From: Microbacterium sp. EST19A
Lineage (GTDB): Bacteria; Actinomycetota; Actinomycetes; Actinomycetales; Microbacteriaceae
NCBI RefSeq assembly: GCF_019969685.1
Contig: NZ_JAHXYZ010000001.1
Coordinates: 496,001 to 560,000, forward strand
Reading direction: 5' to 3'
Length of the DNA: 64,000 nucleotides
The translations under genes were made by a program, and so were the position numbers. Below are positions 31,553 to 41,018 of the stretch, piece by piece; within the stretch, counting starts at the first letter, position 1; each line of letters opens with the position of its first letter. The notes below the pieces were generated by a model. It ran no database searches and was not told the origin of the DNA. It saw only the letters and a list, made by a program, of their open reading frames with translations.

Positions 31553-32641
31553 TCAGGCCTCGGCGCCCACCGTTTCGAGCGCCGGGTAATCGGTGTAGCC
31601 CTCGGCGGTGGATCCGTAGAACAGCTCGGGGCGAGGCGTGTTCAACTCCGCATCCTGCTGCCAACGAGCGACCAGATCGGGGTTGGCGATGACCGGACGC
31701 CCGACGGCGACGGCATCCGCCCACCCCTCCGCGACGAGCGACTCGGCCTCGGCGCGGGTGGTCTCGACCGCGAAGCCGGTGTTGACGATGAGGGGTGCGC
31801 CGGCGGTGCGGCGAATGCGCTGTACGAGTTCGCCGGTCGGCGCAGCCTGGAGCACATCGACGAAGGCGAGGCCGAGTGGCGCGAGCCCCTCGGCGACGGC
31901 AGCGTACGTCGACCGGACGTCTGCGTCGTCCTCCTCGAGCACACCCTGGATGTTGTGCTGGGGAGAGAGACGGATGCCGGTGCGGTCGGCGCCCACGGCT
32001 GCGGCGACAGCGGTGACGACCTCGATCGCGAAGCGGGCGCGGTTCTCGGGTGATCCGCCGTACTGGTCGTCGCGGATGTTCGACACCGGCGACAGGAACT
32101 CGTGCACGAGGTAGCCGTTCGCGCCGTGCACCTCGACGCCGTCGAGTCCGGCGGCGATCGCGTTGCGCGCGGCCTGCGCGAACTGCTCGACCACGACGGG
32201 GATCTCGCCGGCGGTCAGGGCGTGCGCGACCGGCAGGTCGAACTTGCCCTCGGGCGTGCGCGTCTGCCCCGGTGCGGCGAGCGCACTCGGCCCCACGACC
32301 CTCGGCTCCCCGGAGATCGCCGGGTGCCCCACCCGGCCACCGTGCATGAGCTGCATCACGATCGAGCCGCCGGCCTCGTGCACGGCATCCGCGATGCGTC
32401 GCCATCCTTCGATCTGCGCGGGGGTGACGATGCCGGGCTGCCCCGGGTACGACTTGCCCTCGGGGGCCGGCCAGGTCCCCTCGGTGATGATGAGCCCCAC
32501 CCCGGCGCGCTGACGGTAGTAGTCGACCATCACGTCGGTCGGCACACCGTCGGCGTCGGCGCGCGTGCGGGTCAGCGGCGCCATGACGACGCGGTTGGAC
32601 AGGTGCAGGGCGCCGAAGACGGCGGACTCGTTGAGACTCAC
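31553..32641 (-). CDS. Old Yellow Enzyme family NADPH:alkene reductase
   Basis: 362 residues from a GTG (VSLNESAVFGALHLSNRVVMAPLTRTRAD). OYE features: the FMN/substrate motif MAPLTRTR, GLIITEGTW, the HGANGYLVHEFLSPVSN active-site stretch with the paired H and N, and the C-terminal FMN-phosphate region IVNTGFAVETTRAE ... VAVGRPVIANPDLV. It reduces activated alkenes with NADPH and FMN in the cytosol. The pyrimidine-rich sequence before the GTG has no clear ribosome site. A longer frame upstream is not supported by family length. Confidence 0.93.
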   Translation of the reverse strand: MSLNESAVFGALHLSNRVVMAPLTRTRADADGVPTDVMVDYYRQRAGVGLIITEGTWPAPEGKSYPGQPGIVTPAQIEGWRRIADAVHEAGGSIVMQLMHGGRVGHPAISGEPRVVGPSALAAPGQTRTPEGKFDLPVAHALTAGEIPVVVEQFAQAARNAIAAGLDGVEVHGANGYLVHEFLSPVSNIRDDQYGGSPENRARFAIEVVTAVAAAVGADRTGIRLSPQHNIQGVLEEDDADVRSTYAAVAEGLAPLGLAFVDVLQAAPTGELVQRIRRTAGAPLIVNTGFAVETTRAEAESLVAEGWADAVAVGRPVIANPDLVARWQQDAELNTPRPELFYGSTAEGYTDYPALETVGAEA

Positions 32642-32702
32642 AGTGGGAGGTAAGGAGGAGATGCCGTGCGGTATTCCCCGACGAACGCGCCCCTTCCGAC
32701 GT

Positions 32703-34016
32703 TCAGGGGCGCTCTTCGCCTCGAAGCGCGGCGATTCGACGTGCGAGGAAGCGGCGCTCCGGATCGGATGGTGCGAGCTCGAGAGCGCGGGCGTAGTGCG
32801 GCAGCGCCTCGGCATCCCTGCCGGCACGGCGCAGCAGGTCCGCTCGCGCCGCGGGCAGCAGGTGGTATCCGTCGAGGCGCGGGTCGTCGATCGTGTCGAG
32901 GATCGCGAGACCTGCGGTCGCGCCCTCGGCAAGCCCGACGGCGACGGCCCGATTGATCTCGATGACCGGCGACGGCGCCACCCGCGCGAGCTGAGCGTAC
33001 AGTTCGGCGATCCGGCGGAAGTCGGTCGAGTCGGCAGACGACGCGGTCGCATGCTGCTTCGCGATCTCCGCCTGCAGCCGGTACGGCCCGACGACGCCGT
33101 CGAACCGGCGACGAGCCGATTCGGATGCGGCCAGGGCGGCGACACCGTCACCGATCATGGTCGCATCCCATCTCGCGCGATCCTGATCCTCCAGGAGGAC
33201 CAGGTCGCCCGCCGCGTCGAGACGCGTCGCCGCGCGGGAGTGCTGGAACAGCATCAGCGACAGCAGACCGAGGACCTCGGGCAGCAGCGCCGAGCCGGCC
33301 ATGAGCGACGCGAGCAGGCGGCCGAGACGGATCGCCTCCTCCGCCAGGGGCACCCGCACCAGCTCGGCACCGCCCGAGTAGCCCTCCGTGAAGAGCAGGT
33401 ACAGCACCGCGAGCACACCCTGGGTGCGCTCAGGCAGCTGCTCCGGACCCGGCACTCGGTACGGGATCCCCGCGTCACGGATCTTGGCGCGGGCCCGCAC
33501 GAGCCGCTTCTGCATAGCTGCCTCCGTCACGAGGAACGCGCGCGCGATCTCCGCCACCTCGAGCCCGGCGATCGTGCGCAGTGTCAACGCGATTCGCGCC
33601 CCCGTGGGCAGCGCAGGATGACAGCACGTGAAGATGAGGCGCAGCCGGTCGTCGTCCATCACACCGAACGCATCGTCGGTGCGATCGGGCACGGATGCCG
33701 GAGACTGCTGTGCATCGAGGTCGACCGCCGCCTCGATCGCGGCGCGCGACGCGGTGCGGCGCTGGGTCTCGGCGCGACGCAGCGCATCCACCGCCGCGTT
33801 CTTCGCGGCCGTGGTGAGCCAGGCGCCGGGGTTGTCGGGGATGCCGCGCTGCGGCCACGCGGTGAGCGCACTGGCCACGGCATCCTGCACGGCATCCTCC
33901 GCGAGATCCCAGTCGCCCGTGCGGCGGATGAGCGACGCCACGATGCGCAGACGTTCGGCCGCGACCGTGGCGGCGAGCACGCGGCCCGCCTCCACGACCG
34001 CGGTCGGATCGCTCAT
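32703..34016 (-). CDS. ECF42-type RNA polymerase sigma factor with long C-terminal extension
   Basis: 437 residues. The ECF core (LRIVASLIRRTGDWDLAEDAVQDAVASALTAW, then PALPTGARIALTLRTIAGLEVAEIARAFLVTEAAMQKRLVRARAKIRD) is followed by a C-terminal domain of more than 200 residues (DUF6596) ending in TPR-like helices (LVRRAGRDAEALPHYARALELAPSD). This layout defines the ECF42/SigJ-like group, which lacks a classical anti-sigma factor and pairs with DGPF/YCII proteins. Its start is 4 bp after the DGPF gene's stop. The 3' end overlaps repeat copy B. Confidence 0.92.
   Translation of the reverse strand: MSDPTAVVEAGRVLAATVAAERLRIVASLIRRTGDWDLAEDAVQDAVASALTAWPQRGIPDNPGAWLTTAAKNAAVDALRRAETQRRTASRAAIEAAVDLDAQQSPASVPDRTDDAFGVMDDDRLRLIFTCCHPALPTGARIALTLRTIAGLEVAEIARAFLVTEAAMQKRLVRARAKIRDAGIPYRVPGPEQLPERTQGVLAVLYLLFTEGYSGGAELVRVPLAEEAIRLGRLLASLMAGSALLPEVLGLLSLMLFQHSRAATRLDAAGDLVLLEDQDRARWDATMIGDGVAALAASESARRRFDGVVGPYRLQAEIAKQHATASSADSTDFRRIAELYAQLARVAPSPVIEINRAVAVGLAEGATAGLAILDTIDDPRLDGYHLLPAARADLLRRAGRDAEALPHYARALELAPSDPERRFLARRIAALRGEERP
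32706..32740. repeat. Repeat copy B (3' end of the ECF42 gene, before OYE)
   Basis: Diverged partner of the copy at 31501-31535. It overlaps the last codons of the ECF42 gene and precedes the OYE leader containing CTCACAGTGGG. Confidence 0.4.
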
Positions 34017-34020
34017 CGGA

Positions 34021-34353
34021 TCACTCGAACGGCCACGTGGGCCGCACTTCGACACGTCCGAATCGGGCCATCGGATGCTTCGACGCGATCTCGACGGCTT
34101 CGTCGAGATCGGCGACGTCGATCAGGTCGAACCCGGCGATCCACTCCTTGGTCTCGGTGAAGGGCCCGTCCGTGAGGATGGTCCGGCCGTCACGCACGGT
34201 CACCGTGGTCGCATCGGACGGCGGACGCAGGCGGCTCCCCGTCCACGAGACGTCACGGCGTTCGACGTCGGCCACCCACTCCTCGATGTTGTCCTCTTCG
34301 GGCACGTACTCCGGGGCGGCCGGGTCGCTGATGATGAACAGCAGATACTGCAT
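34021..34353 (-). CDS. YCII/DGPF-domain protein, partner of the ECF42 sigma
   Basis: 110 residues starting MQYLLFIISDPAAPEY, with the DGPF signature ILTDGPFTETKEWIAGFDLI. The fold is that of YciI, a ferredoxin-like protein. DGPF proteins are almost always next to ECF42 sigma genes and are thought to be part of that signalling module or its regulon. AAGGAG lies 8 nt upstream of the ATG. Confidence 0.93.
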   Translation of the reverse strand: MQYLLFIISDPAAPEYVPEEDNIEEWVADVERRDVSWTGSRLRPPSDATTVTVRDGRTILTDGPFTETKEWIAGFDLIDVADLDEAVEIASKHPMARFGRVEVRPTWPFE

Positions 34354-34555
34354 GTGCTCTCTCCTTCTCGAGTCGTTCTCCTGTCAGGGCGACGTCGGCG
34401 ATGACTCGCTGAGGACACTCTGCGGAAGAACGTCCACCCCGTGGAGCAGCCGACGGACCTCGACCGGTGAGTACCGCGTCTCGGGATACACCCCTACGAC
34501 GGATGATGCCGCACCGGGAGGACACGGTGCTACGGGTCGAGGCGTGCGAACGCGA

Positions 34556-35206
34556 TCAGTACAGCAGGATCTGCTTCGTCGTCAGGCTCGTGAACCCGCC
34601 GATCGAGACCTCGACGTGGTACGAGGCACCGCCGCCCGGGGCGCGCTGACGGTTCTCGGCCGCGCACGTCTCGACGCTCGAGCGCGTGCGGTCCCAGATC
34701 ACCGGATCCTTGCTGGTGACGGTGGTCCCCGCCGCGAGCGTGGCGATCATGCTGCTGGGGTTCTCCTGGCAGTCGGTCGAACGCCACCAGACGTCGGCGC
34801 CGCTCGAGATCGTGAACACCTGGGTCGTCGAGCCCACGTCGATCGTGCAGTCCGTGGCGCCCTTGTTCGTCAGGGAGATGGACAGCTGAGGCGTGACGCC
34901 GGCCGCATAGGTGTCGGCATCGGAGACGGCCGCCACCTCGATGTCCTTCGCCGCGCACGCGACGATCGCCGGGGTCGCTTCGCCCGACGGCGTCGGCTCC
35001 GGCGATTCCGTGCCCGCGGCGGGCGTCGACGACGGAGTGCTCGATGCGGTCGCGGAGCTGGTCGGCGCGGGACCGGCGTCGGCATTCGCCCACGGCCGCG
35101 TGACCAGCAGCCACACCGACACCCCGATCACGGCGACCGCGAGGATCAGACCGATCAGCAGCACCACCCGTCGTCGACGATAGACGGCGGCGGAGTGACG
35201 GGGCAT
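34556..35206 (-). CDS. Membrane-anchored DUF4232-like secreted protein
   Basis: 216 residues. A basic N-terminus (YRRRRVV), one TM helix (about 15-37, LLIGLILAVAVIGVSVWLLV), then a threonine/serine/proline-rich linker (TSSATASSTPSSTPAAGTESP) and a globular domain with cysteines (ACAAKD, TDCTIDVG, STDCQENPSS, ETCAAEN) and the strands LSISLTNKGATDCTIDVGSTTQVFTI and ETC...SYHVEVSIGG. This fits the immunoglobulin-like DUF4232 family of actinobacteria. The protein would sit outside the membrane; function unknown. It follows the sugar permease gene by 52 bp. Confidence 0.75.
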   Translation of the reverse strand: MPRHSAAVYRRRRVVLLIGLILAVAVIGVSVWLLVTRPWANADAGPAPTSSATASSTPSSTPAAGTESPEPTPSGEATPAIVACAAKDIEVAAVSDADTYAAGVTPQLSISLTNKGATDCTIDVGSTTQVFTISSGADVWWRSTDCQENPSSMIATLAAGTTVTSKDPVIWDRTRSSVETCAAENRQRAPGGGASYHVEVSIGGFTSLTTKQILLY

Positions 35207-35258
35207 GCGTCCAGGCTAAGCGATCGACCTGGCGATCGTCCGGCGACCGACCGGACGA

Positions 35259-36314
35259 TCAGCCCGGAATTCCGATACGACGCTCGCCGGACCGGAGCTG
35301 CTGGATCACGACCGCGATCACGAGGAGCGCACCCTGGGCGACGTTCTGCCAGAACGTGTTGACGCCGAGGATGGTCATGCCGTTCGTCAGAACACCGAGC
35401 AGGATCACCGCGAGGATCGTGCCGGCGATCGTGCCCTTGCCGCCCTTCAGCGCCGCACCACCCAGGGCCGCCGCCGTGATCGCCTGCAGTTCCAGCCCCT
35501 CCGAGCCGGAGATCGGCTGACCCGACCCGGTTCGGGCGGTGATCAGGATGCCGGCGATCGCGGCGATCGCACCGGTCACCATGTAGACGCCGATGATGTA
35601 GCGGTTGATGTTGATGCCCGCGAGCCGGGACGCGATGTTGTTGCCGCCGACCGCGTAGATGTTGCGACCCCACGACGTATAACGCAGGACGATGTGCGCG
35701 AGCAGCGCGACCACGAGCAGCACGAGGATGAGCGTGGGGATGCCGGCGACGCCGCCGCGGGCGAGGAAGACGAAGAACGGATCGGCGCCCGTGTAGCCCT
35801 GCGCTCGCCCATCCGAGATCAGCTGCGCCACGCCCTTGAACGCCGCCAGCGTGGCGAGGGTCGCGATGACGGGGTTCACGCGTCCGAAGACGATGATGCA
35901 GCCGTTGACCAGACCGCAGAGGATGCCGATGCCGATCGCGCCGACCACGCCCACGGCGGGGCCTGCGGCGGTGAACAGCATCGCCGAGGTCACCGAGGTG
36001 AGTCCGGCGATCGATCCGACCGAGATGTCGAGGGCGCCGAGGATGATGACGATGGTCTGCACCACGGCGAGGAGGCCCATGATCGCGATGGCCGTGCCGA
36101 TCACCTTGAGGTTGCCGACGCTGAAGAACAGCGGATTCTGCAGCCCGATCACGGCGACCACCAGCACGATCGCGATGATCAGCGAGATGTTCTGCGCGCC
36201 GACCCCGCTGATCAGCCGTCGCAGCGGTGATGCCGCTGCCGCTGTGGGAGCCGGGGCGGTCATGGTCGTGGTCGCTGTCTTCACGGCGCCGTCCTTCATA
36301 GCGTCGTCGCTCAT
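35259..36314 (-). CDS. CUT2 sugar ABC transporter permease (RbsC-like)
   Basis: 351 residues with eight to ten TM helices and the RbsC-type segments NISLIIAIVLVVAVIGLQNPLFFSVGNLKVIGTAIAIMGLLAVVQTIVIILGALDISVGSI and ANNIASRLAGININRYIIGVYMVTG. It forms the channel of a ribose/xylose/galactose-type importer with the ATPase encoded just upstream, whose stop it overlaps (ATGA). Confidence 0.94.
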   Translation of the reverse strand: MSDDAMKDGAVKTATTTMTAPAPTAAAASPLRRLISGVGAQNISLIIAIVLVVAVIGLQNPLFFSVGNLKVIGTAIAIMGLLAVVQTIVIILGALDISVGSIAGLTSVTSAMLFTAAGPAVGVVGAIGIGILCGLVNGCIIVFGRVNPVIATLATLAAFKGVAQLISDGRAQGYTGADPFFVFLARGGVAGIPTLILVLLVVALLAHIVLRYTSWGRNIYAVGGNNIASRLAGININRYIIGVYMVTGAIAAIAGILITARTGSGQPISGSEGLELQAITAAALGGAALKGGKGTIAGTILAVILLGVLTNGMTILGVNTFWQNVAQGALLVIAVVIQQLRSGERRIGIPG

Positions 36315-37810
36315 GCGGCGACCTCCTCGTCCATCGCGAGCGCGAGAATGCTCTCTTCGGTTGCCTCGGCACGCGGGAGCTCTCCCGTGATGCGCCCGTG
36401 GGCCATGACATAGATGCGGTCCGAGACGCCGAGCACCTCGGGGAGTTCGCTCGAGACCACGATGACCGCGACCCCTTCGTGCGCGAGGCGGTCGATGATC
36501 GCGTAGATCTCGGCCTTCGCCCCGACGTCGATGCCGCGGGTGGGCTCGTCGAGCAGCAGCAGCTTCGGCTTGGTGGCGAGCCAGCGGGCGAGCACCACCT
36601 TCTGCTGGTTGCCGCCCGACAGACGCCCCACCAGCTGTTCAGGGCTGGGGGTCCGGATGCGCAGGGACTCGATGTAGCTCTTGGCGAGCGCCGACTCGGC
36701 GGAGTCCTTGACGAAGATCCACCGCGAGAGGGATCGGAGCACGGCCAGCGCCGTGTTGTCGCGCACGCTCCGGTCGAGCAGCAGGGCCTCGGCCTTGCGC
36801 TCCTCCGGTGCGAAGCCGATGCCGGCCCGGATGCTGTCCTGAGGGCTGCGGAACCGTCGCACGACCCCGTGCATGCGGATCTCACCGCCGCTGATCAGGA
36901 GGTCGCCGGCGATCGTCTTCATGAGTTCGCTGCGCCCGGCGCCGACGAGGCCGGCGACGCCGACCACCTCCCCGGCGCGCACGGTGAGCGAGATGTCCTG
37001 CACCTCGTCGTTGGAGACGCCGGCGAGCTCGAGCACGACGTCGCCGAGCGCGGCCGGCTCGCGGTGGAAGAACTGGGTGAGGTCGCGGCCGACCATCATG
37101 CGCACGAGCTCGTCGTGATCGGTCTCTCCCACGGCCTTGGTGCCCACATACGCGCCGTCGCGCAGCACCGTGATGTGGTCGGCGAGCTGGAAGATCTCTC
37201 CCATCCGATGCGACACGTAGCCGATGGCGACGCCGTCGGCCTTCAACTGGCGGATCAGCGCGAACAGCAGCGCGACCTCTTCGTCACCCAGCGAGGACGT
37301 GGGCTCATCGAAGCAGATGACCTTGGGCCGGGCGATCACCGCGCGCATGATCTCGACGATCTGGCGCTGCGCCGGCGACAGGTCGGCACCGAGCGTGCGG
37401 GCGTCGATGACCCTGTCGAAGCCCCAGCGCCGCAGCTCCTCGGTCGCGGTGCGCTCGAGCTGACCGCGGCGGAAGCCGACCGCACCGAGAGCGCCGATGT
37501 AGATGTTCTCCGCGACCGACACCCAGGGCACGATCTCCGGCTCCTGGGCGATCACGCGCAGCCCGGCATCCCGCGCATCCGCGGGACCGGCGAAGTCCGC
37601 CGGCGCTCCCGCGAGGAGCAGTTCGCCGCCGTCGGGGCGGTAGTCGCCGCCGAGGATCTTGAGGAGCGTGGACTTGCCCGCGCCGTTCTCGCCCATGAGG
37701 GCGGTCACCTCTCCGGCGCGGAGCTCGAGGTCCACGCCGCGGAGGGCGTGGACGGGACCGAACGACTTGGTGATCGCGTGGGCCCGCAGCGCTGCGGCCT
37801 GCTCAGTCAT
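36311..37810 (-). CDS. CUT2 sugar ABC transporter ATPase (RbsA-like)
   Basis: 499 residues with two ABC domains: the first complete (Walker A MGENGAGKST, signature DLSPAQRQIVEIMRA-type in variant form, Walker B VICFDEPTSS), the second with degenerate Walker A (GLVGAGRSELMK) and signature RLSGGNQQKVVLARWL, Walker B LLLLDEPTRGID. This asymmetric fused form is diagnostic of RbsA/XylG/MglA. AGAGGAAAGC precedes the ATG. A longer frame upstream is not used. Confidence 0.95.
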   Translation of the reverse strand: MTEQAAALRAHAITKSFGPVHALRGVDLELRAGEVTALMGENGAGKSTLLKILGGDYRPDGGELLLAGAPADFAGPADARDAGLRVIAQEPEIVPWVSVAENIYIGALGAVGFRRGQLERTATEELRRWGFDRVIDARTLGADLSPAQRQIVEIMRAVIARPKVICFDEPTSSLGDEEVALLFALIRQLKADGVAIGYVSHRMGEIFQLADHITVLRDGAYVGTKAVGETDHDELVRMMVGRDLTQFFHREPAALGDVVLELAGVSNDEVQDISLTVRAGEVVGVAGLVGAGRSELMKTIAGDLLISGGEIRMHGVVRRFRSPQDSIRAGIGFAPEERKAEALLLDRSVRDNTALAVLRSLSRWIFVKDSAESALAKSYIESLRIRTPSPEQLVGRLSGGNQQKVVLARWLATKPKLLLLDEPTRGIDVGAKAEIYAIIDRLAHEGVAVIVVSSELPEVLGVSDRIYVMAHGRITGELPRAEATEESILALAMDEEVAA

Positions 37811-37904
37811 GCTTTCCTCTCGTGGCGAGCCTTCGAGTGGCGTGCCGATGCGTGATCGCGGACGGACGGGGACGGCCGCTCTGCGGCCGTCCCCGGGAAG
37901 AACG

Positions 37905-38942
37905 TCAGGTGCAGACGACGCCCTTCTCCTCCCAGTTGGAGGCATCGACGATCTCGGTGTTGGCCACCGTCTTCGGCGGCAGCTCCGTGCCGTTGCGCAG
38001 CAGGTCGATCATCGAGGTGACCGCCGCCTTGCCGACCTCGACGCCGGAGATGAACAGCGCGGACTTGTTGCCCGTCTCCTGTCCGGCGTTCCAGTCCTTG
38101 CAGGTCAGGTAGGCGCCGAGTCCGACGCCGACGATGTCGGCCGGGGCGACGCCCGAGTTCTGCAGCGCCGTCACGACGCCGGTCTCGTTCTCGTCGTTGC
38201 AGCCCCAGACCACCCAGTGCTTCACGCCGGCGTTGGCCGTGATGATGGCGCCCGCCTTGTCCTGCGCGTCGGTGGCGGAGTTGTCGGTGCCGACCTCGAT
38301 GACCTCGGGGCCGTCGGGCACCGCCTCGGAGAACGCCGCGACAGCGCCGTCGACGCGCTCGACGCAGTTCGGCTGGTCCTGCTTGTACGCGGAGAGGATG
38401 CGGGTGTCGGCGGCGGCCCAACCGGCCTCCTGGTAGAGACGTGCGGCGTCTGCGCCGACCTTCTCGCCCATAGACGTGCCGTCGAAGCCGGTGAACGCGG
38501 CCGCGTCGCCCTTCGCGTCGACGATCGGGTCGTCGGCGGCCATGATCGGGATGCCGGCGTCGGTCGCGAGCTGGATCACCTGCGGGCCGATCTGCGTGTC
38601 GGGAACGACGATGATGATCGCGTCGACGCCCTGCGCGATCGCTGCCTCGACCTCGGAGATCGCCTTGTTCGAGTCGGTGCTGACGTCGACGACGTTGATG
38701 GTGACGTCGCCGTCGGCCTTCGCGGCCTCCTTGGCGCCGTCGGCCTCGTCGATGAAGTACTGCTGGTCACCCTGCTTCTGGATCAGGGCGATGGTGAGCG
38801 GGCCGTCGGAAGGGCCCTTGTCACCCGCGGCGGGTTCGGCCGACTCCATCCCGGACGAACAGGCGGTGAGGGCGGCGAGAGCCAGGACGGCGACCCCGCC
38901 GGCGGCAGTTCGCGCCCAGAGGCGGCTGCGTGTGGCGAACAT
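37905..38942 (-). CDS. CUT2 sugar-binding lipoprotein
   Basis: 345 residues with a lipoprotein signal (TAAGGVAVLALAALTAC, lipidated C28) and a type-1 periplasmic-binding fold (PLTIALIQKQGDQQYFIDEADGAKEAAKAD ... VDAIIIVVPDTQIGPQVIQLATDAGIPIMAADDPI). It captures a pentose or hexose for the following RbsA/RbsC proteins. GAAGGAG lies 7 nt upstream. First gene of the operon, divergent from the AraC regulator over about 245 bp that hold its promoter. Confidence 0.94.
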   Translation of the reverse strand: MFATRSRLWARTAAGGVAVLALAALTACSSGMESAEPAAGDKGPSDGPLTIALIQKQGDQQYFIDEADGAKEAAKADGDVTINVVDVSTDSNKAISEVEAAIAQGVDAIIIVVPDTQIGPQVIQLATDAGIPIMAADDPIVDAKGDAAAFTGFDGTSMGEKVGADAARLYQEAGWAAADTRILSAYKQDQPNCVERVDGAVAAFSEAVPDGPEVIEVGTDNSATDAQDKAGAIITANAGVKHWVVWGCNDENETGVVTALQNSGVAPADIVGVGLGAYLTCKDWNAGQETGNKSALFISGVEVGKAAVTSMIDLLRNGTELPPKTVANTEIVDASNWEEKGVVCT

Positions 38943-39186
38943 TGAGACTCCTTCGTCTTCGTGCGATGGCCGGCTGTGGGGCCGGATGCTGTGTGGAACA
39001 GATCGAACGTACATCGATCGTCGCGCGTCGCTTGAGGACGATCTCACGGAACATATGGACTTTTCTCTGACCCGATGAAACAGACTACGGAAGATTGCGA
39101 AGCCTTTCGCCGCCATTCTGCGGTTACCCTGGCAGGACCGGCCTGTCGACATGGCCGGACCACCTGTCATTCTTCTGCGAGGCCTC

Positions 39187-40077
39187 ATGGACGAGACGCC
39201 TATCCCACCGGAACCCCACTACCGGATGGAGGGGTTCGAGCATCAGCGCCTGTGCGTGCTGCCCCGCCCTCAGGTCGAGACGGCTCTCGGCGCCGCCGGC
39301 ACCCGCCGCCTTCTGGTGACCGATGCCGGGTACTTCCCGAAAGCGCGCGGTCACCTGCGCGTCCGCCCGCGCGGCTGCCCCGAGACGGTCGTGCTGCTCT
39401 GCGTCGCAGGGCGCGGCACGGTGACCATCGCCGGCGAGGTGCATCCGCTCACCGCGTCCACCTCGATCGCGATCGCCGCGGGTGCCCCACACGTCTACGA
39501 GGCCTCGGAGGAGGACCCGTGGACCATCTGGTGGGTGCACGTGCGCGGGACGGACGCCGCCGAGCTCACGGCGCAGACCCTCGGACGGCAGAGTCCGGTG
39601 ACGAGGCTGCGCGCGATGGATCGCGTCGTGGCGCTGTTCGACGAGCTCGTCTCCACGCTGGAGCGCCGGCTCTCCCCGCCGCAGCTGCTCATGGCATCCG
39701 GCATCGCGTGGAACCTGCTCACGCGCATCGCCGCGGACAGCATCCTGCCGAGCGAGGGATCCGCGCTCGAGCGCGCCATGCGCTATCTGGAGGCGCGGGT
39801 CGATGGCAACATCCAGGTCAGCGAGCTGGCCGCCCTCGTCGACATGTCGCCGTCGCACCTGAGCGCGCTGTTCCGCCAGGCCACCGGAAGCGGCCCCGCC
39901 GCCTTCCACACGTCGCTCCGCATGTCACACGCACGGAATCTGCTCGACACCACCTCGCTCTCCGTGCGCGAGATCGCGGCCGCCGTCGGCTACGCCGATC
40001 CGCTGTACTTCTCCCGGCATTTCCGGCGCCTGCACGGTCTCAACCCGACGTCGTACCGCGCGCAGCACAAGGGGTGA
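39187..40077 (+). CDS. AraC-family regulator of the sugar ABC operon
   Basis: 296 residues from MDETPIPPEPHYRMEGF (an upstream ATG at 39151 would add 12). The N-terminal half is a cupin sugar-sensing domain (GCPETVVLLCVAGRGTVTIAGEVHPLTAS ... GAPHVYEASEEDPWTIWWVHVRG); the C-terminal 100 residues hold the two AraC helix-turn-helix motifs (ISELAALVDMSPSHLSALFRQATG and VREIAAAVGYADPLYFSRHFRRLHG). It is divergent from the binding-protein gene, so it most likely activates or represses that operon. GAGG lies 4 nt before the chosen start. Confidence 0.92.
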   Translation: MDETPIPPEPHYRMEGFEHQRLCVLPRPQVETALGAAGTRRLLVTDAGYFPKARGHLRVRPRGCPETVVLLCVAGRGTVTIAGEVHPLTASTSIAIAAGAPHVYEASEEDPWTIWWVHVRGTDAAELTAQTLGRQSPVTRLRAMDRVVALFDELVSTLERRLSPPQLLMASGIAWNLLTRIAADSILPSEGSALERAMRYLEARVDGNIQVSELAALVDMSPSHLSALFRQATGSGPAAFHTSLRMSHARNLLDTTSLSVREIAAAVGYADPLYFSRHFRRLHGLNPTSYRAQHKG

Positions 40078-40080
40078 GGT

Positions 40081-41016
40081 TCAGCGCCCGACGCGGCGGA
40101 TCGTCCATCCGGCACTCGCAGATCCGCCCGCCGGCACCACGTGCAGGTCGCGGCCCGAGTTGAACGCGTCCGGCGGACAGGTCATCGGCTCGACGGCGAC
40201 ACCGTTGCGGAACTCCTCGCCGATGCCGCGGTCGGTCGTGTAGACCTGCACCCACGGACAGCGTGCATCCCACTCGATCTCGACACCTGTGCCGTCGTCG
40301 GCGAGCACGCGAGCCGACGCCAGACCCTGCTGTCGACCGAGCCCGGTGTACGCATGGTTGATCTCGGTACCCGCGAGGCGCCGCGGCTCCCGGAAGTCCC
40401 GGCCGCCCGCCGCGGCGTCGGCCACGGACACGGTCCGCTCGGGCAGCAGCCGATCGGCGGAGACGAGCAGGATCTGCTCGGCGTCCATCGCGAGCGTCAG
40501 ATCATCGATGCCGCGCTCGCGCACCGGCCCCGCCACGAGGTACGGGTGCCCGCCGAGTCCGACGGGCGCATCCCTCGCACTCTCGTTGGTGGCGGTGACC
40601 TCCTGGGTGAGGCCGTCTGCGCCGAGGCGGAACTCGGCATCGATGCGCAGGCGCCACGGATACCCCGGCTGGGCCGCGATCGTCGCGGTGAGGACGACAC
40701 GGCCCGTCGACGCGGAGACAACGTCGAAATCGGTCCACGCCACGAGACCATGAGCGGCGGTGCGGGTCTCGGGCTCGTTCTGCACGAGCCGGTGGGTCTC
40801 GCCGCCGAACGCGTACGCCCCGTCGGCGATCCGATTCGGCCACGGGGCGAGCAGCGCACCGCGCATCGACGGACGGATCTCCTCCTCCGCGAACGGCACG
40901 ACGAGGTCGACGCCGTCGTGTCGCAGCGATCGCAGGCTGGCCCCGACGCTCGCGATCCGCGCCTCATAGGCCCCGGATCGCAGCACGAACGGCTTCCCCG
41001 AGAGCGGCACCGGCAT
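40081..41016 (-). CDS. Aldose 1-epimerase
   Basis: 311 residues in the GalM superfamily: FVLRSGAYEARIASVGASLRSLRHDGVDLVVP, a conserved WPNRIADGAYAFGGETH strand, HGLVAWTDF, GLGGHPYLVAG (catalytic-region histidine) and EPMTCPPDAFNSGRDLHVVPAGGS with the catalytic-glutamate region. It interconverts alpha and beta anomers, supplying the right anomer for catabolism of the sugar imported nearby. It starts two bases after the DUF5107 stop and is co-transcribed. Confidence 0.9.
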   Translation of the reverse strand: MPVPLSGKPFVLRSGAYEARIASVGASLRSLRHDGVDLVVPFAEEEIRPSMRGALLAPWPNRIADGAYAFGGETHRLVQNEPETRTAAHGLVAWTDFDVVSASTGRVVLTATIAAQPGYPWRLRIDAEFRLGADGLTQEVTATNESARDAPVGLGGHPYLVAGPVRERGIDDLTLAMDAEQILLVSADRLLPERTVSVADAAAGGRDFREPRRLAGTEINHAYTGLGRQQGLASARVLADDGTGVEIEWDARCPWVQVYTTDRGIGEEFRNGVAVEPMTCPPDAFNSGRDLHVVPAGGSASAGWTIRRVGR

Positions 41017-41018
41017 CC

